Positions 1-12,908 of a stretch of 64,000 nucleotides of DNA are shown in pieces. The DNA comes from Chionis minor (taxonomy: Eukaryota > Chordata > Aves > Charadriiformes > Chionididae): positions 248,001-312,000 of the forward strand of contig VZSF01001140.1 in the NCBI GenBank assembly GCA_013398295.1, read 5' to 3'. Made by a program: the position numbers and the translations under genes. Position 1 is the first letter of the stretch, and each line of letters starts with the position of its first letter. The notes beneath the pieces were generated by a model. That model was not told where the DNA came from. It did not search any database and saw only the letters and a program-made list of their open reading frames with translations.

Positions 1-883
1 GTGGTCCATTGCTATGTTTTTAGCCAGTGCTCTGGGTTTCCAGGTTAAAGGTAATCCTTATTATTGACAGCAGAAAGGACACAAGCAGATAACTTCTGGA
101 AACAGAGCGCAAGACACACCCTTCAGATCCGGACTTCGTTTAACGGGAACGCAGGAATCGGGTAGTGCCCGACCCGGCAGACCCCAGCCCCGCGCCCCGA
201 TCCGGCTCTCCGGGCCCCCGCTGCCGGCGGTGATTAATCAGCTTGTGCAATCGAGTTCTCCACCACCCTGAGAAACACACGCCTTTGTCCAAAAGCATTT
301 GTCAGAAGAAAAACAGAACCACCCAAAATTGAATATCGCTCAACTACTTAAAAAAGAGAAAGGGTAAGCCAGCAGCAGAAGGCAGGGACGGACGGACAGA
401 CGGACGTCTTCATCAACAGCAGCCTGAGACGCCGCACACTAACAGGAGAGGGATCGATGCAGTGTCTTCTGCAGCTTAGCAATATTTCCACCAGCGAGAC
501 ACGGCTTCCCAGCAGCAGGGGCTGAGCTGCCAGTGAGGGACGTGCTCCCCCCCAACACCTTCCATGGAAAGGAAAACCAGGGAAAACACCTTCAGGCTAA
601 AGGCACCACACAGGAACTGACCGCGACACTTAGTGCTACAAACCACTCCAAAAGTAGGATCGTGAAATTACTTTCGTCTGTAAGGATGCAGGCAACTACT
701 GCGCTAGAAAAAAGTCTTTTACGAGAAATAACATAAACAATGGAATTGCATTTGAATCTCTACCTGTGACACCGCTTTCCCTTCCCCACCACAGCCCACC
801 AGCAGCTGGCTCGACTGCTGTCACACTTAAACCGGGATTACGGGATCCCTAAAGGGCAAGAAACTGAGGACCTTCAGAAGATC
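1..883. other. Unique non-coding sequence, no gene seen
   Basis: I see no recognisable gene here. A CpG-containing GC-rich patch lies at about 120-235, and a short GACG/GACA-type simple repeat at about 385-405. The open frames are short and look like chance. The remainder is unique sequence of mixed composition. Confidence 0.6.
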
Positions 884-1036
884 CCTCCATCCCTGGAGGT
901 TCAAGGCCAGGTTGGACGGGGCTTGGAGCAGCCTGGTCTAGTGAGAGGTGTCCATGCCCAGGGCAGAGGGCTGGGACTAAATGGTTGTTACGGTCCCTTC
1001 CAACTCAAACCATTCCATGATTCTGTGATTCTATAA
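884..1036 (+). mobile_element. CR1 LINE 3'-end fragment (copy 1)
   Basis: CR1 is the dominant non-LTR retrotransposon of birds. Its copies are nearly all 5'-truncated because reverse transcription starts at the 3' end. This copy keeps only the 3' terminal part: the 'ggttcaaggccagg' block, the 'gagcagcctggtctagtg' block, the 'cccttccaactcaaaccatt' block, and the terminal ATTCTGTG/ATTCTATA octamers at 1019-1034. No reverse transcriptase coding part is left, so it cannot move. The sequence motifs are seen directly; the family assignment is from knowledge of the CR1 3' end. It groups with copies 6 and 9 by its 3' wording. Confidence 0.93.
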
Positions 1037-2610
1037 CATGCCATAAAAATACAAAGAGCAAAGAAAGCCCCAGCCTGCGCTGTTACACCGGGCACCAGGG
1101 AAGATGCTCATTCTGCCAGTCAAGCAGGACCAGGCAACGAGGTCATTACCGCGCTCGAGGGATACGGCAGCGCCCCGGCCGCTGCCGGCGCAGCCGAATG
1201 CCAAGGCTCCGGCCTCTGCCCAGGTACCTGCGGCACCTGGCGGCGCTGCCAGCCCTGCCGCCAAGGACGCGTGGGAAAAACCCGGCGGTGCTTTCACAGC
1301 CCATTAGCTGAGCCAGGCTGGGGCGCGCAAACGAAGCGGGGCGAGCTGCGTGGCGGCCGGCCGGGACTGCGGCCCAGCGTCCAGCTGGACCCGAGCTCCT
1401 CGCGGATACACCCAGGCAAACCTCACGCCAGTGAAATCCGGGCGTAGCCCTGCGGGGATTTCAGCGTTCCTGCGCTTCCCATCTTCCCTGACAAACACTG
1501 TCTCTGCAGAAAGCCAAGCATGAGGGCAGAGGGCTATTTTAATAAAACATGTTTTACCAATTAGGACCTCGTGATATCCATCAAAACATCCCAGACAACA
1601 GAGCAAAGCCATTAATAAAGCTCGGCACACGTATCGGGGTTTTACTGATACCATCTCAAGCCACGGGTCCTTTCTTCTCCTGGCTGCAACACTGTCATCA
1701 GAGCCCCTTGAAGTCTGCAGAAGTGGGTTTAATTAATTATAGCCCCTTGTTATCCAAGTCATGCCATTTCCCCGTGTAGGTATGTTTAAAACTTCATTAC
1801 TCTGCTTCATCCCAAGATTTTTTTCCGTTGCACAAGCTCTGCCACGGCCATTCCCTGCTGCGAGAGATGTAAAAATCTCTGGGACCTCAGTGCTGCCCAG
1901 GAAAGGAGAGGGCTGGCTTCTGCACCAACCACCTCCATGGACGCGTGGCAAAGGCTGTTAAAGGAAAAGCATTAGGGAATTACGAATAACGCAGAGATAT
2001 TAGCATTGATCAAGGCCCGTTATGATTCCATTTAGCAGAAAATGGGAATCATTCTGCCCATTACTAAAACAAAAACTCCTTCCCACCCTGCGCTATTCAA
2101 TGGAGCGTAACCAGCTCCCGGAGTCCGACCCCACGCTGGCGGCCACGGCTGTTTCTGCCCCATCGAAGGAATGACTGCAGTTATCCTGCACATCAGTTTG
2201 TCGGAGCACAGGACACTCCTTGCTTCCACATCTCGAGTACCTTAGGGACCATTTCTAAATGCTTTGATAGCACCTCAGCAAAAATGACTAAAATGGCAAA
2301 TGTCCTCGGGGATGCAGCATATAAATGAGGCCAGGACAAAACAGGGCTCTGATTTCTTCCCACGTCAGGTGACAATCCTATCGGCAATACCAAGCACATT
2401 TTAAAATTGATTTTTTTTGTCTTTACTGTCACCTGATTTCAAACACAGACTTAAGGGAGACGTATTTATCAGTATTTAGATTCCTTTTGTTCTTACTGGA
2501 GTCTGACAATCTTACTGAACTTTTAGCCTCAATTACCAGAGCGTACAGATGGGACAGCCACTCATCCCACCTCGAATATTAAGTATCTTCAAGACGGGAA
2601 TCCATTTCAG
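1037..2610. other. Unique non-coding sequence
   Basis: A moderately CpG-rich stretch at about 1130-1470 gives way to AT-richer sequence containing TTAATTAATTATA at about 1729-1741. The antisense and sense frames here are all under 120 codons and resemble nothing I know. No RNA gene was recognised. Confidence 0.6.
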
Positions 2611-3200
2611 CATAGAATCACTTGGGTTGGAAGAGACCTTCAAGATAATCAAGTCCAACCACAAACCTATGCCAAAACCACCCCTAACCCATGTCCCTCA
2701 GCACCACGTCTGCCCGGCTTTTAAATACCTCCAGGGACAGCGATTCCACCACCTCCCTGGGCAGCCTCTTCCAATGCTTGAGAACCCTTTCCGTAAAGAA
2801 GTTTTTCCTAATCTCCAACCTAAACCTCCCCTGGCACAACTTGAGGCCATTTCCTCTTGTCCCATTGCTGGTTCCTTGGGAGAAGAGACTGACCCCGCCT
2901 GGCTATAACCTCCTTTCAGGGAGTTGCAGAGAGTGAGAAGGTCTCCCCTCAACCTTCTCTTCTCCAGGCTGAACAATCCCAACTCCCTCAGCCGCTCCTC
3001 AGGAGACTTGTTCTCCAGAGCCCTCACCAGCTCCGTTGCCCTTCTCTGGACACGCTCCAGCACCTCAATGTCTCTCCTGTGCTGGGACACCCAAAACTGA
3101 ACCCAGCACTCGAGCTGCGGCCTCACCAGTGCTGGGTACAGGGGCACCATCACTGCCCTGCTCCTGCTGGCCACGCTAGTCCTGATACATATTCTTGATA
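2611..3200 (-). mobile_element. CR1 LINE, RT C-terminus plus 3' end (copy 2)
   Basis: This CR1 copy lies on the minus strand and is read from about 3200 down to 2611. Its 3' terminus is the complement of 'catagaatcacttgggttgg'. The translated part shows the C-terminal reverse transcriptase (thumb-side) signature of CR1: [47 protein letters not shown]. After the GGYSQAG segment the frame shifts by one base; downstream, the expected CR1 wording (LPREVVES, the [12 protein letters not shown] segment) continues in another frame. It is therefore a dead, 5'-truncated, frameshifted copy. The 5' boundary near 3180-3200 is approximate. The 3' part is nearly identical to copy 4. Confidence 0.93.
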
Positions 3201-6200
3201 TGTTCCTCAGTCCAAGCTGCATCAGCACGAGCTCTCACAGCACCTATTTACCAGGTGAATCTCTGTCCAAAAAACACACGAGAAATTGATCACACTTGTG
3301 ATCAGTTGTGAAAGAACACCAAGCAGCATGACAGCAAAGCAGACACCATGCCTGGCGAGGAATGGCACAGCCATCGACTGGGCTCCATCATCCTCATCTA
3401 TGACGTTCTAACCTCCATCCTGCCACTCTTCGCATTTTTAGGGCTCTCTGATGTCCCGAGTTTTGTGGCTAGGCTCCGTGACCCTCAGCCTCTGCAGGAC
3501 GGCAACACGAGGAGGCCGCTGAGGGGTCCCGAGGCAGGGCTCAGCGCGGGGAAGGACCCATCCTGCACACCAAAACTAACCCGCAGGGAGCTCCGGCTGT
3601 GCGTTCAGTTATTTTAATGTATTACTAATAAAAAGCCAGGCAATTTTCTCAGGATCCAGTAAACAGTCTTCTGTTGCCAGTTATGCAAATTTCATGTATA
3701 TTTATCTTAATAAACTTGGCCAGCCTTACCAACTCAAAAAAAACCTGCAGCATCTTGATCGTATCTCCCCCGTCTCGGCTGCTCCCTAAAAGGGGATCCG
3801 GCGCCAAAACCGCACAGACGCCTCGACATGCCCGGGAAGCGCTCCCCTTGCTGCCCCCCACCCCTGCAACGCAAAACCAAGGCGCCTATCGCACCCCAAA
3901 TTTCCAACCACCGCACCGCACCCTGCCATCTTTATCGCCTTCAGTTTGCATTGCAAAGCTTTCGCCTGCTTTTCCCCAAAGTTGTCTAGAGCAGCTCCTC
4001 TTTCACACAAGCGATGACCACCTCACTCAACGACGTCCCGCTTTGCGGAGCCACTGCCAAGCTCACCCCGGAGAAGGGACATGGAAAGCACCCGTGTGCC
4101 TCCAGACCCCTCCTTCTCGGTCCCGTACCTACGGAGCTAGAGCATCCACAAAAACAGAGGGGGAACGGACATTCCTCACACCAAAACCCCCACTGCAGCC
4201 CCAAAATCCAGTGGGACCGTGTTTTTTCTTGGGGGTTAAGCACAGGACTGCACAGCTGCTTTAACGGGAGCCCCAAGCAGGAGTTCACGTCCCTGGAAAT
4301 GTGTTCCTGCAGTGGTAGAGCCCGGGAGCTCCTAGCAGCCGGCGAAAATCTGGCATTACATAGCGCTAAGATGAAGGTGATGGTAGAGGGTGTTTGTAAC
4401 AAACCTGCGGGAAGAAAGAAGACTGTCACCCAGCACCCTGGGGACATTCAAGTGTGATTTCTCTGATCAACAACAGGATTGTTCGCTGCCGCACAATATC
4501 CACAAGAGAACACGCAGCCAATTCTGCCCCAGGAACAATCCCAAGAGACTCTTCCTCTCCATCCCAGGCCAGGGAATTGCATGTTCAGAGGAAACGTTGA
4601 CTGCGGGAGCGATGTGGCACAGTGTTTAGGGGAGGTGGGGACCAAACATGGAGCCCATCATCTTCAACACTCCTGTCCAGACCCTTCAACACCTTCAGCA
4701 CACGTACCTGCATGCGCTGCTCTTCCCCACGGCAAATAACTCGCACTTTTGAAGGGCTCAGACACTACCCGTGTGGTGTTAAGCCATGACTTCACTGTTC
4801 ATTTCTCATGCAGAACGTGGCTCTTATTTGGAAACTTATTATATTGATTTCCTGGCACACGACATCTGTTGAAATGGGCGTTGGTATTAGTTTCCTGTCT
4901 GAGTTGTTTTAAGCCAAAGTCTCATAGTTATGCTGAGGTTCATGTTGCTAATATGTACGCGCCACAATTCAAAAATAGTGGGTTTATTATTAAAAAAAAA
5001 AAAATCAATAGAATAATTTGATTACATTTCTTAGGATCAAGAGCTATCTGGCAAACAGCACGTGTCAAAAACTCCCATGGAAGCCAGCAGGACATCTTTG
5101 CTGTCCTGGTCATTTTCCCAACTAGCACTTCAGATGAATACCATTTCCAGTCCTTACATGTAACAACTCACTCCCCTGTAATTCACTTTATAAACCCTCA
5201 TTCGCACACACGCTGGAAAATGTGACTTGTAAGATATTCCAGATGAACCTTTTTGGAGATCAAGGCAGCTGCTCCCAGGGTCACACCTGCAGAAGACGAG
5301 ACCTGGGGACTTGGGGCTCCCCCTCCCTTCCTGCTCGGGGAACTGTAAAACTCCCTCGGACACGCGCTCCAGGGATGTGCTCCAGGGACAGGACCCGGAC
5401 TAGGACCAGGGTGTCCTCAAAGGAGGGCTGAGCCCAGTTTTCAAAGTTGGTTGCCGACCAATTCTGTACTTAAAAACATAAAGACACGCCCCTGGGAAAG
5501 GAATATGCTTGCTTAGGTGATCACATATAGATTTAGGAGCCTATCTTTAGATCCCAGTTTTCTTAATTGCTGATAAAGTAGCAGCCAAATTGTTAATATG
5601 AGTGATAGGACTGACAGATGAACAACCCATGGACAGACAGCAACAGCAGAAGATCCATCCGACGGGAGGGATCCAGGCAGAGACTCAACACCCCATCGCT
5701 TTGAGGCTGGTTCCTTGGACAATTGCTCCCATCCTCTGCTCCTTCCAGCTCCAGTTCCTCTCAGCCCTGGAGCACCAGGTTAGAAGAGCCCAGAGGAGTC
5801 CACCACAACCACATATGCCAAACACAGGCTTAAAACATCTGGATCCAACTCATATTTCTAATATTATTTCTCATTTTGATGGCCTAAACTCTGCCCCCCC
5901 AGAAAAGGTCTGTAAAAGGAACAACAGCCAAAACCCCTAAAATTCAAATCATTAACAAAGTTTTCACCTCTTGAGAAAGCAGCAAAGTGTAAAACTCCAG
6001 GTAGGCACTGAGATGATGTAGGTTACTAACCAAAACGTTAGCAGAGAAAAAAACAAAACACAACCAAACCCCAACCCTTCTTAAGATTCCTCTTTAATTA
6101 GATTTGTTTACAACAGCAATAGTATCGTTCTGGAGATATTCTGGGAAGCCTCCTGCCAGAAGTGATTTACCTTCCCCGGTGGTAAAGGTCAGGCAGGGTG

Positions 6201-9200
6201 CAGATTTAGCACTTTCATGGACATCTGCTGATGCATCCGGAAAACAAAGGAGGAGGCAGGAAAGGCTGGAGTCAGCCAAACCCTCCAAAATATGTTATTG
6301 TACAAACAAATTTTTTTTTTCTTTTTTTTTTTGCGTATCCCAAGAACAATAAAGTAAACTTGGCTGGGTGTGTTTTGAGGGTTTATTAAAACTGGCAGCT
6401 CGCGCTCCAAATTCTGCTTTTTATTATTGCGAAATGGGGCTGGGGCTGAAGGGTGATGTCAAGCTTTGACACGCTCGGGGAGGGCAGGCGAGCAGACGTG
6501 TGGGTGTCGGGGAGAGGAACAGCCAGGGCAGACGCGCGTTCCAGACTCGCCCCGAGAGCCCGCACTCAACAGGAGGCATCAGCGACCAGGAAACATCAGC
6601 CCCATCACCCCTTGCGTACGAAGAATACAAATGTATTACAGCAAAACACGGGAGTACCTCCAAATAAAGGCTAATTGTCACTTGAAATTGTTCACATCTG
6701 TCGAATGCCTTTCATTCCTGGATCAAAGTTCTTTAGAAACCTGAATCAATTAAGCTTCACAAAGCTTATGTGAATCACACACCATTTTATTAATATTTCC
6801 TCAAGCAGAGCTTTCTGCCAAACTGAGCTCGAGAGGAGACAGACTAATATTCCTTTGAAGATTATTTAGTTATTCGGGATCACTGAAAGTTCTATAGGAT
6901 GTTTCCAAAAGGCCTAAGCTTATGTTGAAAACTATGAAAACACAAGATATACTCGCAACACAACCTCATGCCCTGACACCACCCAGGGGAGGTGTATTCC
7001 TCTCAGTTTCTTTCCCATAGTTAGACCCGATCCTAAACTCTATTTGCATAATTAATTATCACACCAGTTTTGTTGCCTTCCAAGTTTAACAATCCTTAAG
7101 GCTCTGAAAAGAGCTTTCAAAGCCAATGCATGAGGACGGCTCCCGCTCCTGGGTGCGAGGAGCTGCAGCCGGCACCCAGCCCGGGGACCGGGGGCCACCT
7201 CTGCTGGCGCTGGAGCTCCAGTCCCAACGGCACGACCACCACTGGGAAACCCGACCACAGCATCCCGCACCTCCGCCGGCACGTAAATCAATGGAGACCG
7301 TAGGGTCCTTGGGGAAAAAAATCAAAAAAACAAGCAGTTTAAATACACACTCACTGTATTCTTGTGTGGTCTTCTAAGAAATAGGAGTCTCCTTTGAGGA
7401 CCGGCGCTCGCCATCCGGCTGCAGCGCACACACCGTTCTCCTCGGATACCAACTGCTACAGCACCAATTATCCAACTCGGGAATATACCTGGGTTCTAAG
7501 AGTAACGCCTGCCACGCACGTAAACGCGCTCAGGAGAAAAGGATTCCCAATAAGCCGTAAAAAAGCAAACCCGCTATCCTGGAGCGCTCCGCATCCAACA
7601 CCAGCTTTCACTCACAGAACGCATTTTCTCATTCCCATCACAACTAACCTCAATCATTTTGTTTCTACCCTGTTAAAGAGAAGCACGAGAAAATTATTTC
7701 AGTTCCCATGCAGTTACTTCCTACATGCCGAGTACGCACAGGCCGTGTGCTGCGTCCCAGCTGCTCCATCAGACAAATCCTGTCAGCTTTCTGACCTCCT
7801 TGGCAGCCCAAAAAGCAAACCCATTTGATCCAGGGATTTGGGTCAAAGAGAAGACACAGAGTGAGGGGTTTTTTTGTGTCTGGCTACAGGGCTTTTATTT
7901 TGTTCTGCGTTTTGAAATTACACCGCTCTCAATGGAAGCAGAATCTGGCCCAAAATAATGTCAGCCAGCTGCTGGTGCCATGTGTACACATTTGCAAGGG
8001 TAAAGTAAACAATTACTTTTTGGACAGGAATCAGAATAACAACTTTAAGTTAGGCTTTTGGCATCCTTCTATTTAGCCACTCATGCAGCAAAAATACAAA
8101 TCCGCGGTTAAAAAATTACTGTGGAAATGAAAACTGAGTGCAACGAGAAAAAGGTAATAAAGCTTTTTTTTAAGAAAACCTGTTCTTGCAATATTAAGAA
8201 TTTTGCAGAAGACAACTAAGCTCTGCCCACCGTGCGCTTGTGCCCATGAACTCTCCTCAGTGACAAGGTGGTGTGCTTTTCCAGCAGCCCCTGCAGACGT
8301 CCAGCGAGGCTGTGGTGGTTATATACCCTTTACAAACGCGACCCGACGACGCTATTGCCCTGCTACCGCTATTCCAAGGAAGCGGCGCACACCCTGCCGG
8401 CGCTTTTGCCTGCGGAAGCGGCGACCAAGCCTGCGCCAAGCTGCTCGGTCGTGCCTCTCCCAGCACAGGGCACTGCAAACCCTCTCGACTCACGGGCAAG
8501 CTCTCAGCAAGACACTGAGTACTTTTCCATGCTCCCTCGGCTCCGCCGCGTCTTGCTCCAGGTGTTGGGCTGCCCTGCCAGGAGGATCACGGCCCCCGGC
8601 AGCCCCCGGAGCGTTTGCCGTCCCGGGAGCTCAAGCCCCTCCGCCCGCGTTGGCTGAAGAAGGGGCACAACCCCACCAGCAGGGCAGGCCATGCTCCTGC
8701 TCCCGGCGGAAAATCCTCCGAAGCGCCCCGCAGCTGAGCGGCTTTGCTCATCCATACGTGTCGCTTGTGCTCCGCAAGAACCAAAAAGCCCAGGCAAAGT
8801 GATGCAAACTCATCAGGAATTAATTTGGCTTTTTATTACGGCTGCCGTTGCTGCTTGAGCTCATTGTTGCTCTAGCTAAGACAAAAAAATATTGTTCCTG
8901 ACCCAATTAAACTGCCATCTAAGATGACAAAAGGTGAGGAAAGGGTAGGGAGCAACTGGAGTGACCTTAGGCTCTTACACAAATTAATTTGAAACGAGGC
9001 CCTTCTTCCAAAGCCAGCCACTTACAAGATAAACAAACACAATATGCAAAGAGACTCTTTAGCCAGCGCATTGCTTTTAGGTGTTTCAGTGGCTCATCAG
9101 AACAGATTTACATAAAAAATTATAATCTCCTGGGTTTGATGCTGTGCTCCCTGCTCTCCATATACTTCCTTTTGATGTCACTGGGAATTTTCCCTGCGTG

Positions 9201-10993
9201 GGACTGCGAGTCGGGCTCGGCGCTAAGGGACCTCTTCCTGCGAGACGCCATCCAGCTCACACAGACGCAGGAACTGCCCCGTGAAGTCATGCCTGGTCTT
9301 ATGCAAGATGGGAAGTGGCCCTTAAATTATAACCAAGCCTGGAAATTTGTAAAAAGTCTGAGTAGAGAACTGAAACGCTGGCCACTGAGAAGAAAACAGC
9401 ACCTAGCTGTTTTCCCTCCTAGCTTAAAGTAAGATTTCATTGCCTGGATCTAACATTTTATCTTCTTACTTTCCTTATCAGACACAAAAAAATCTCCCGC
9501 CAGTTTGTTTTGTGACTGTTTTTAAAAACAGCTCCTCTTGCAATAAAGTCTCCTTTATTATCTATGGAAAATTCTCAGTTCTTCAATACTCCAGGCATCG
9601 TTTAACTCTTGGACGCGTCAGCTCCGCCTTCAAAACACACACTACCTTCAGATATCCTCCTCCAATTTAAAACCTAAAAATGAGTGTTCGGCCAGTGATT
9701 GTATATAAAAGCAAAGACAAATAACCTCTGGAGAGCAGGAAGCTGGACGCTGCTGCACGCTCCAATTCACACAAGCCCTCCCTACACTCACAAGAGCTTT
9801 GGGTCACGAGTTCAACCCAAGAACCTTTTCCGTAAATGCAGCCATCCCAGGAAAGGCCGGTGCGCTTTAGCTGGCCCAGGAGATCAAGAAAACGGTAAGT
9901 GTTTCATGCTAAAAAGCACTTTTAAAGCAGCACGGAGCCGTACGCGGCTCCCCTTCGGGTCACGACACAGCGGAGGAAGGCAAGATCAGGCACGCGGAAG
10001 CTGATGCACCGCTGGAGACCCGGGGCTGCTGCAGAGACGGCACAAGCTGCGGCGGCCGCAGCGGAAGGTAACAAGGCTGCGGTGGCCACCTGCTTCCTTG
10101 AGAGCGTGCCTGGGAAGGTGGTGGCTACCAGCCCCGCACCGCGGGCTGGAGGGACTAGTCTAAATCAGAGCAAAGGGGACAGAGCAGGAGCAGGATCTGC
10201 CTTTACGTACCGCAGCCAGTCAGACTGGTTTGGCCCACGCGAAGGCGCCCGCCGCGAAAGCATTCTGGAGCATCTCCGGGAGCAGCACCCGCGGCCGCAG
10301 CCCTGTGCGGAGGGAGCGGATGGGAGACCAGCTTCCACCAGCGACGCTGGAGCTGACGCTCCCTCCGGATGAGCAGTTTCCACGCAAAAGAGCGAGCACA
10401 TCCTTAATACGCGAAGCCAGCAAGGCACCCTCTCCCTCCTCACGCAAAGGGGAGAGCAGGCAGCAGCGAAGGGATTTTCAGCCTTTCCCACCGCTACTCC
10501 GCCTGTTTTCCAGACATACCACTGTGGCTGCAGGTACTTCAAGCAGAAATTAATGAGTTACGTTCCACAGCACAGCCGGGGCAGCACAAGCCCCGGCCGC
10601 GCGCCGTGGGCAGAGCCATGGTGCTGGGCAGCTGTGGGCTGCAGTGGGGCTTCCACTCACCCTCAGGAAGGCCAGATCCCACCTGCTGGACCTATTCCCA
10701 AAGCAGGTTGGAGCTGTGCATCGAGCCACCCTTCCAACGGCACTGCCGGGAACAACAACACGGCATCCATCCCGCTCTCCCTCAGGGACCCACTCCCCTC
10801 ATCTCCGAATCCAGACTGATGAAAACGGTTCCTGGTGATTTGCTTTACACATTAATTGTTTAAAATTTTACTGCTGTGACACTCCCAAAATGTAATATAA
10901 ATAAATAAATGCACGCAATGCCCTCCTCGGTGGGAAAGGTGATTATTGGCTGCTCCTGTCAATCCAACATGCCTAACAACAAGCCAGTCTAGG
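3201..10993. other. Unique non-coding sequence, about 7.8 kb
   Basis: No gene was recognised. Sub-features are: poly(A) at 4990-5003; T-rich tracts at 6310-6333; AT-rich low-stop-free stretches at about 6660-7080 and 7860-8180 that look like unique, possibly constrained intronic sequence; and a CpG-rich patch at about 9950-10330 containing a NotI site. The longest frames (8203-8802 and 8989-9432 on plus) show no domain and no codon pattern that I can support as coding. Confidence 0.55.
10046..10062. repeat. GC-rich inverted repeat with NotI site
   Basis: The two 8-base arms GCTGCGGC and GCCGCAGC are exact inverted complements around a single G, with GCGGCCGC embedded. It sits inside a local CpG-rich patch of a few hundred bases. 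What is seen is only the symmetry and composition. Any regulatory role would be inference. Confidence 0.6.
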
Positions 10994-11252
10994 ATGGCGC
11001 AAAAGGAAAAGGAGTCCATGAGGCAACAGGCACAAACTGGAACACGGGAAATGCCATCTCAACATGAGGAAACACTCCTTTCCTTGGAGGGTGGCAGAGC
11101 ACGGGAACAGGCTGCCCAGAGAGGCGGTGGAATCTCTGACTCCGGAGACATTCCCAACCCGCCTGGATGCCATTCTGTGTCACCTGCGCCGGGTGACCCT
11201 GCTCTGGAAGATGGGTCCTTTCTAACCCTGACCATTCCATGATTCTGTGATA
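10994..11252 (+). mobile_element. CR1 LINE 3'-end fragment (copy 3)
   Basis: CR1 in plus orientation. It starts within the last part of the RT frame ('aggcaacaggcacaaactgg', 'ctgcccagagaggcggtgg', 'ttcccaacccgcctgg') and ends with the 'ccattccatgattctgtg' terminus. It is 5'-truncated and non-functional. It belongs with copies 5, 10 and 11 by the shared 'gacattcccaacc(c/a)' wording. The 5' edge is accurate to perhaps 10 bases. Confidence 0.92.
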
Positions 11253-11657
11253 ATTTCACAACTATACCATTGCTTTCGCTTCCACCTTTCCGTGCGCACA
11301 TTCAAACATTCTCCCGGCTAAAGTCCTGGCTGGAACAGACCTGGGGGTGATGACGCGCAAGCCCAACACATGTCTGACCAGGTTTCCTTCCCCGAAGGAG
11401 GCAGACTCCCTGCGGTCTCCTGCCACTCCAGCTTCCCACACACGCATCCTCCGCTCTCCCACGGCACGCCTTGTCCCGCCGGCACCCACCGAGCTCCACT
11501 GGCCGCTCAGCCACGGCGGTTCGGGGAGTCGACCTCCATGGTGGGCTGCCATGTCTCACCCGCCCGGGCTAACTCAGGTCCTCAGCTTCCTCCAGCTCCT
11601 AACCCAGGCCGACGGAAACGGCATCGCACCACTCAACTCTCTCGAGCGCTGGGCAAG
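11253..11657. other. Unique sequence between two CR1 copies
   Basis: About 400 bases of GC-moderate unique sequence between a plus-strand and a minus-strand CR1 copy. Nothing else is recognised. Confidence 0.55.
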
Positions 11658-11838
11658 TCATAGAATCACAGAATCACTTGGGTTGGAAGAGACCTTCAAG
11701 ATCATCAAGTCCAACCATAAACCTATGCCAAAGCCACCCCTAACCCATGTCCCTCAGCACCACGTCTGCCCGGCTTTGAAATACCTCCAGGGACGGCGAT
11801 TCCACCACCTCCTTGGGCAGCCTCTTCCAATGCTTGAT
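11658..11838 (-). mobile_element. CR1 LINE 3'-end fragment (copy 4)
   Basis: Minus-strand CR1 starting at 'tcatagaatcacagaatcac' (its 3' octamers) and breaking off after 'cctcttccaatgcttga'. It is the same subfamily as copy 2, with which it shares almost every base over about 180 positions ('aagagaccttcaagat', 'cagcaccacgtctgcccgg'). It carries no coding part that could function. The abrupt internal end is either 5' truncation at insertion or a later deletion. Confidence 0.93.
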
Positions 11839-12908
11839 AAGTCAAGGTCAGGTAAGATCTGCCCTGCAGGAAAGGCTGGTCTCTAAACACAAAGGGAAAT
11901 TGGTGTTTTCTTTAAGCCAGCTCCATTTTGGGAGTTCAGATCCCTTCCACCCCTTTGTGCTGAGCTCCTGCTGGTTGTGCACCTGCGTAAGACGGTTGGT
12001 AACTGTGAGTTTGAGAGAGGGGAAAAATAGTCAATGGAAAAGGCTTTCCTTCTTGATCTTGCTTCCGGAAAATCTGCAATAACTTGCTATTAACTTCTAA
12101 TTCGTTTGAGTTTTTCCTCGCCACCTCCAGTCCTTGGAGGATTTGCTCAGATGACCATCTAGCTCCTTCTGTCCCTCACCCAGAGACGTGGGAGCAAACC
12201 AGCGCCTTCCCTGGGACCTTCAGCAGCAGCCATCTACGGTACCGGGCAGCTCAAAATGGCAACACTCTCCACTGTAACATACTGCCGCAGGCAGACACAT
12301 CTCCTCCAGACAGTAAATGAGAAATTATAGAAAACATAGTAATTTCTTCAATGAGGTTTTTTGTGCATCATGCAATACAGGGAACAGGTCCCCCTCTCTG
12401 GGGCAGGACACGGCGAGGGGCTGGCAGCGCTGTGCGCGCCCCTGGCCCCGGCCAGTCCCCGCTGTGGGGAGAAGGCGGCGTTATTCCTGGCGGCCCTCGC
12501 ACCGCAGTGAGGTCAGACCAGCTAATTCTCACAGGCGGCCAAAAAAAATAGTGATTGGAAACATATGGCAAAGCATGCGGTGGGTTACCTCGGCTCCCCT
12601 GGCCGCAGACGGCTCAACGCAGCAGCGCTCCTTCAGCGGCACACGGTGGCCCTGCCTTCCACCAGAGGAGCTCGGCTCACCCAGACACAGTTTCACCCAA
12701 ACCCCAAAAACCATCATCCACAGGTACCCTATAATTTTCCTTCTCGGTTGAAAATTGAGGGTCTTCTACACCCCACTGCACAAAGTGGCAGCAAGAGCTA
12801 CCTGGATGAAACAAGGCAGCTCCGTTTTCCAGTTCGCCCCGTTAATTATGTGAGCGCAGGGTGGTGCACCACATCCCTGTCAACGCATGAGCTGCCAGTG
12901 GAGAACAT
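11839..12908. other. Unique non-coding sequence
   Basis: A GC-rich patch lies at about 12400-12540. No gene, RNA or repeat could be recognised. Confidence 0.55.

Noticed and set aside
2698..3228. 176-codon minus-strand frame as a host gene
   Set aside because: It is the CR1 reverse transcriptase C-terminus followed by out-of-frame CR1 sequence.
8989..9432. 147-codon plus-strand frame with a hydrophobic segment
   Set aside because: One membrane-like stretch is not enough. There is no signal-peptide start, no family resemblance and no splice or promoter context.
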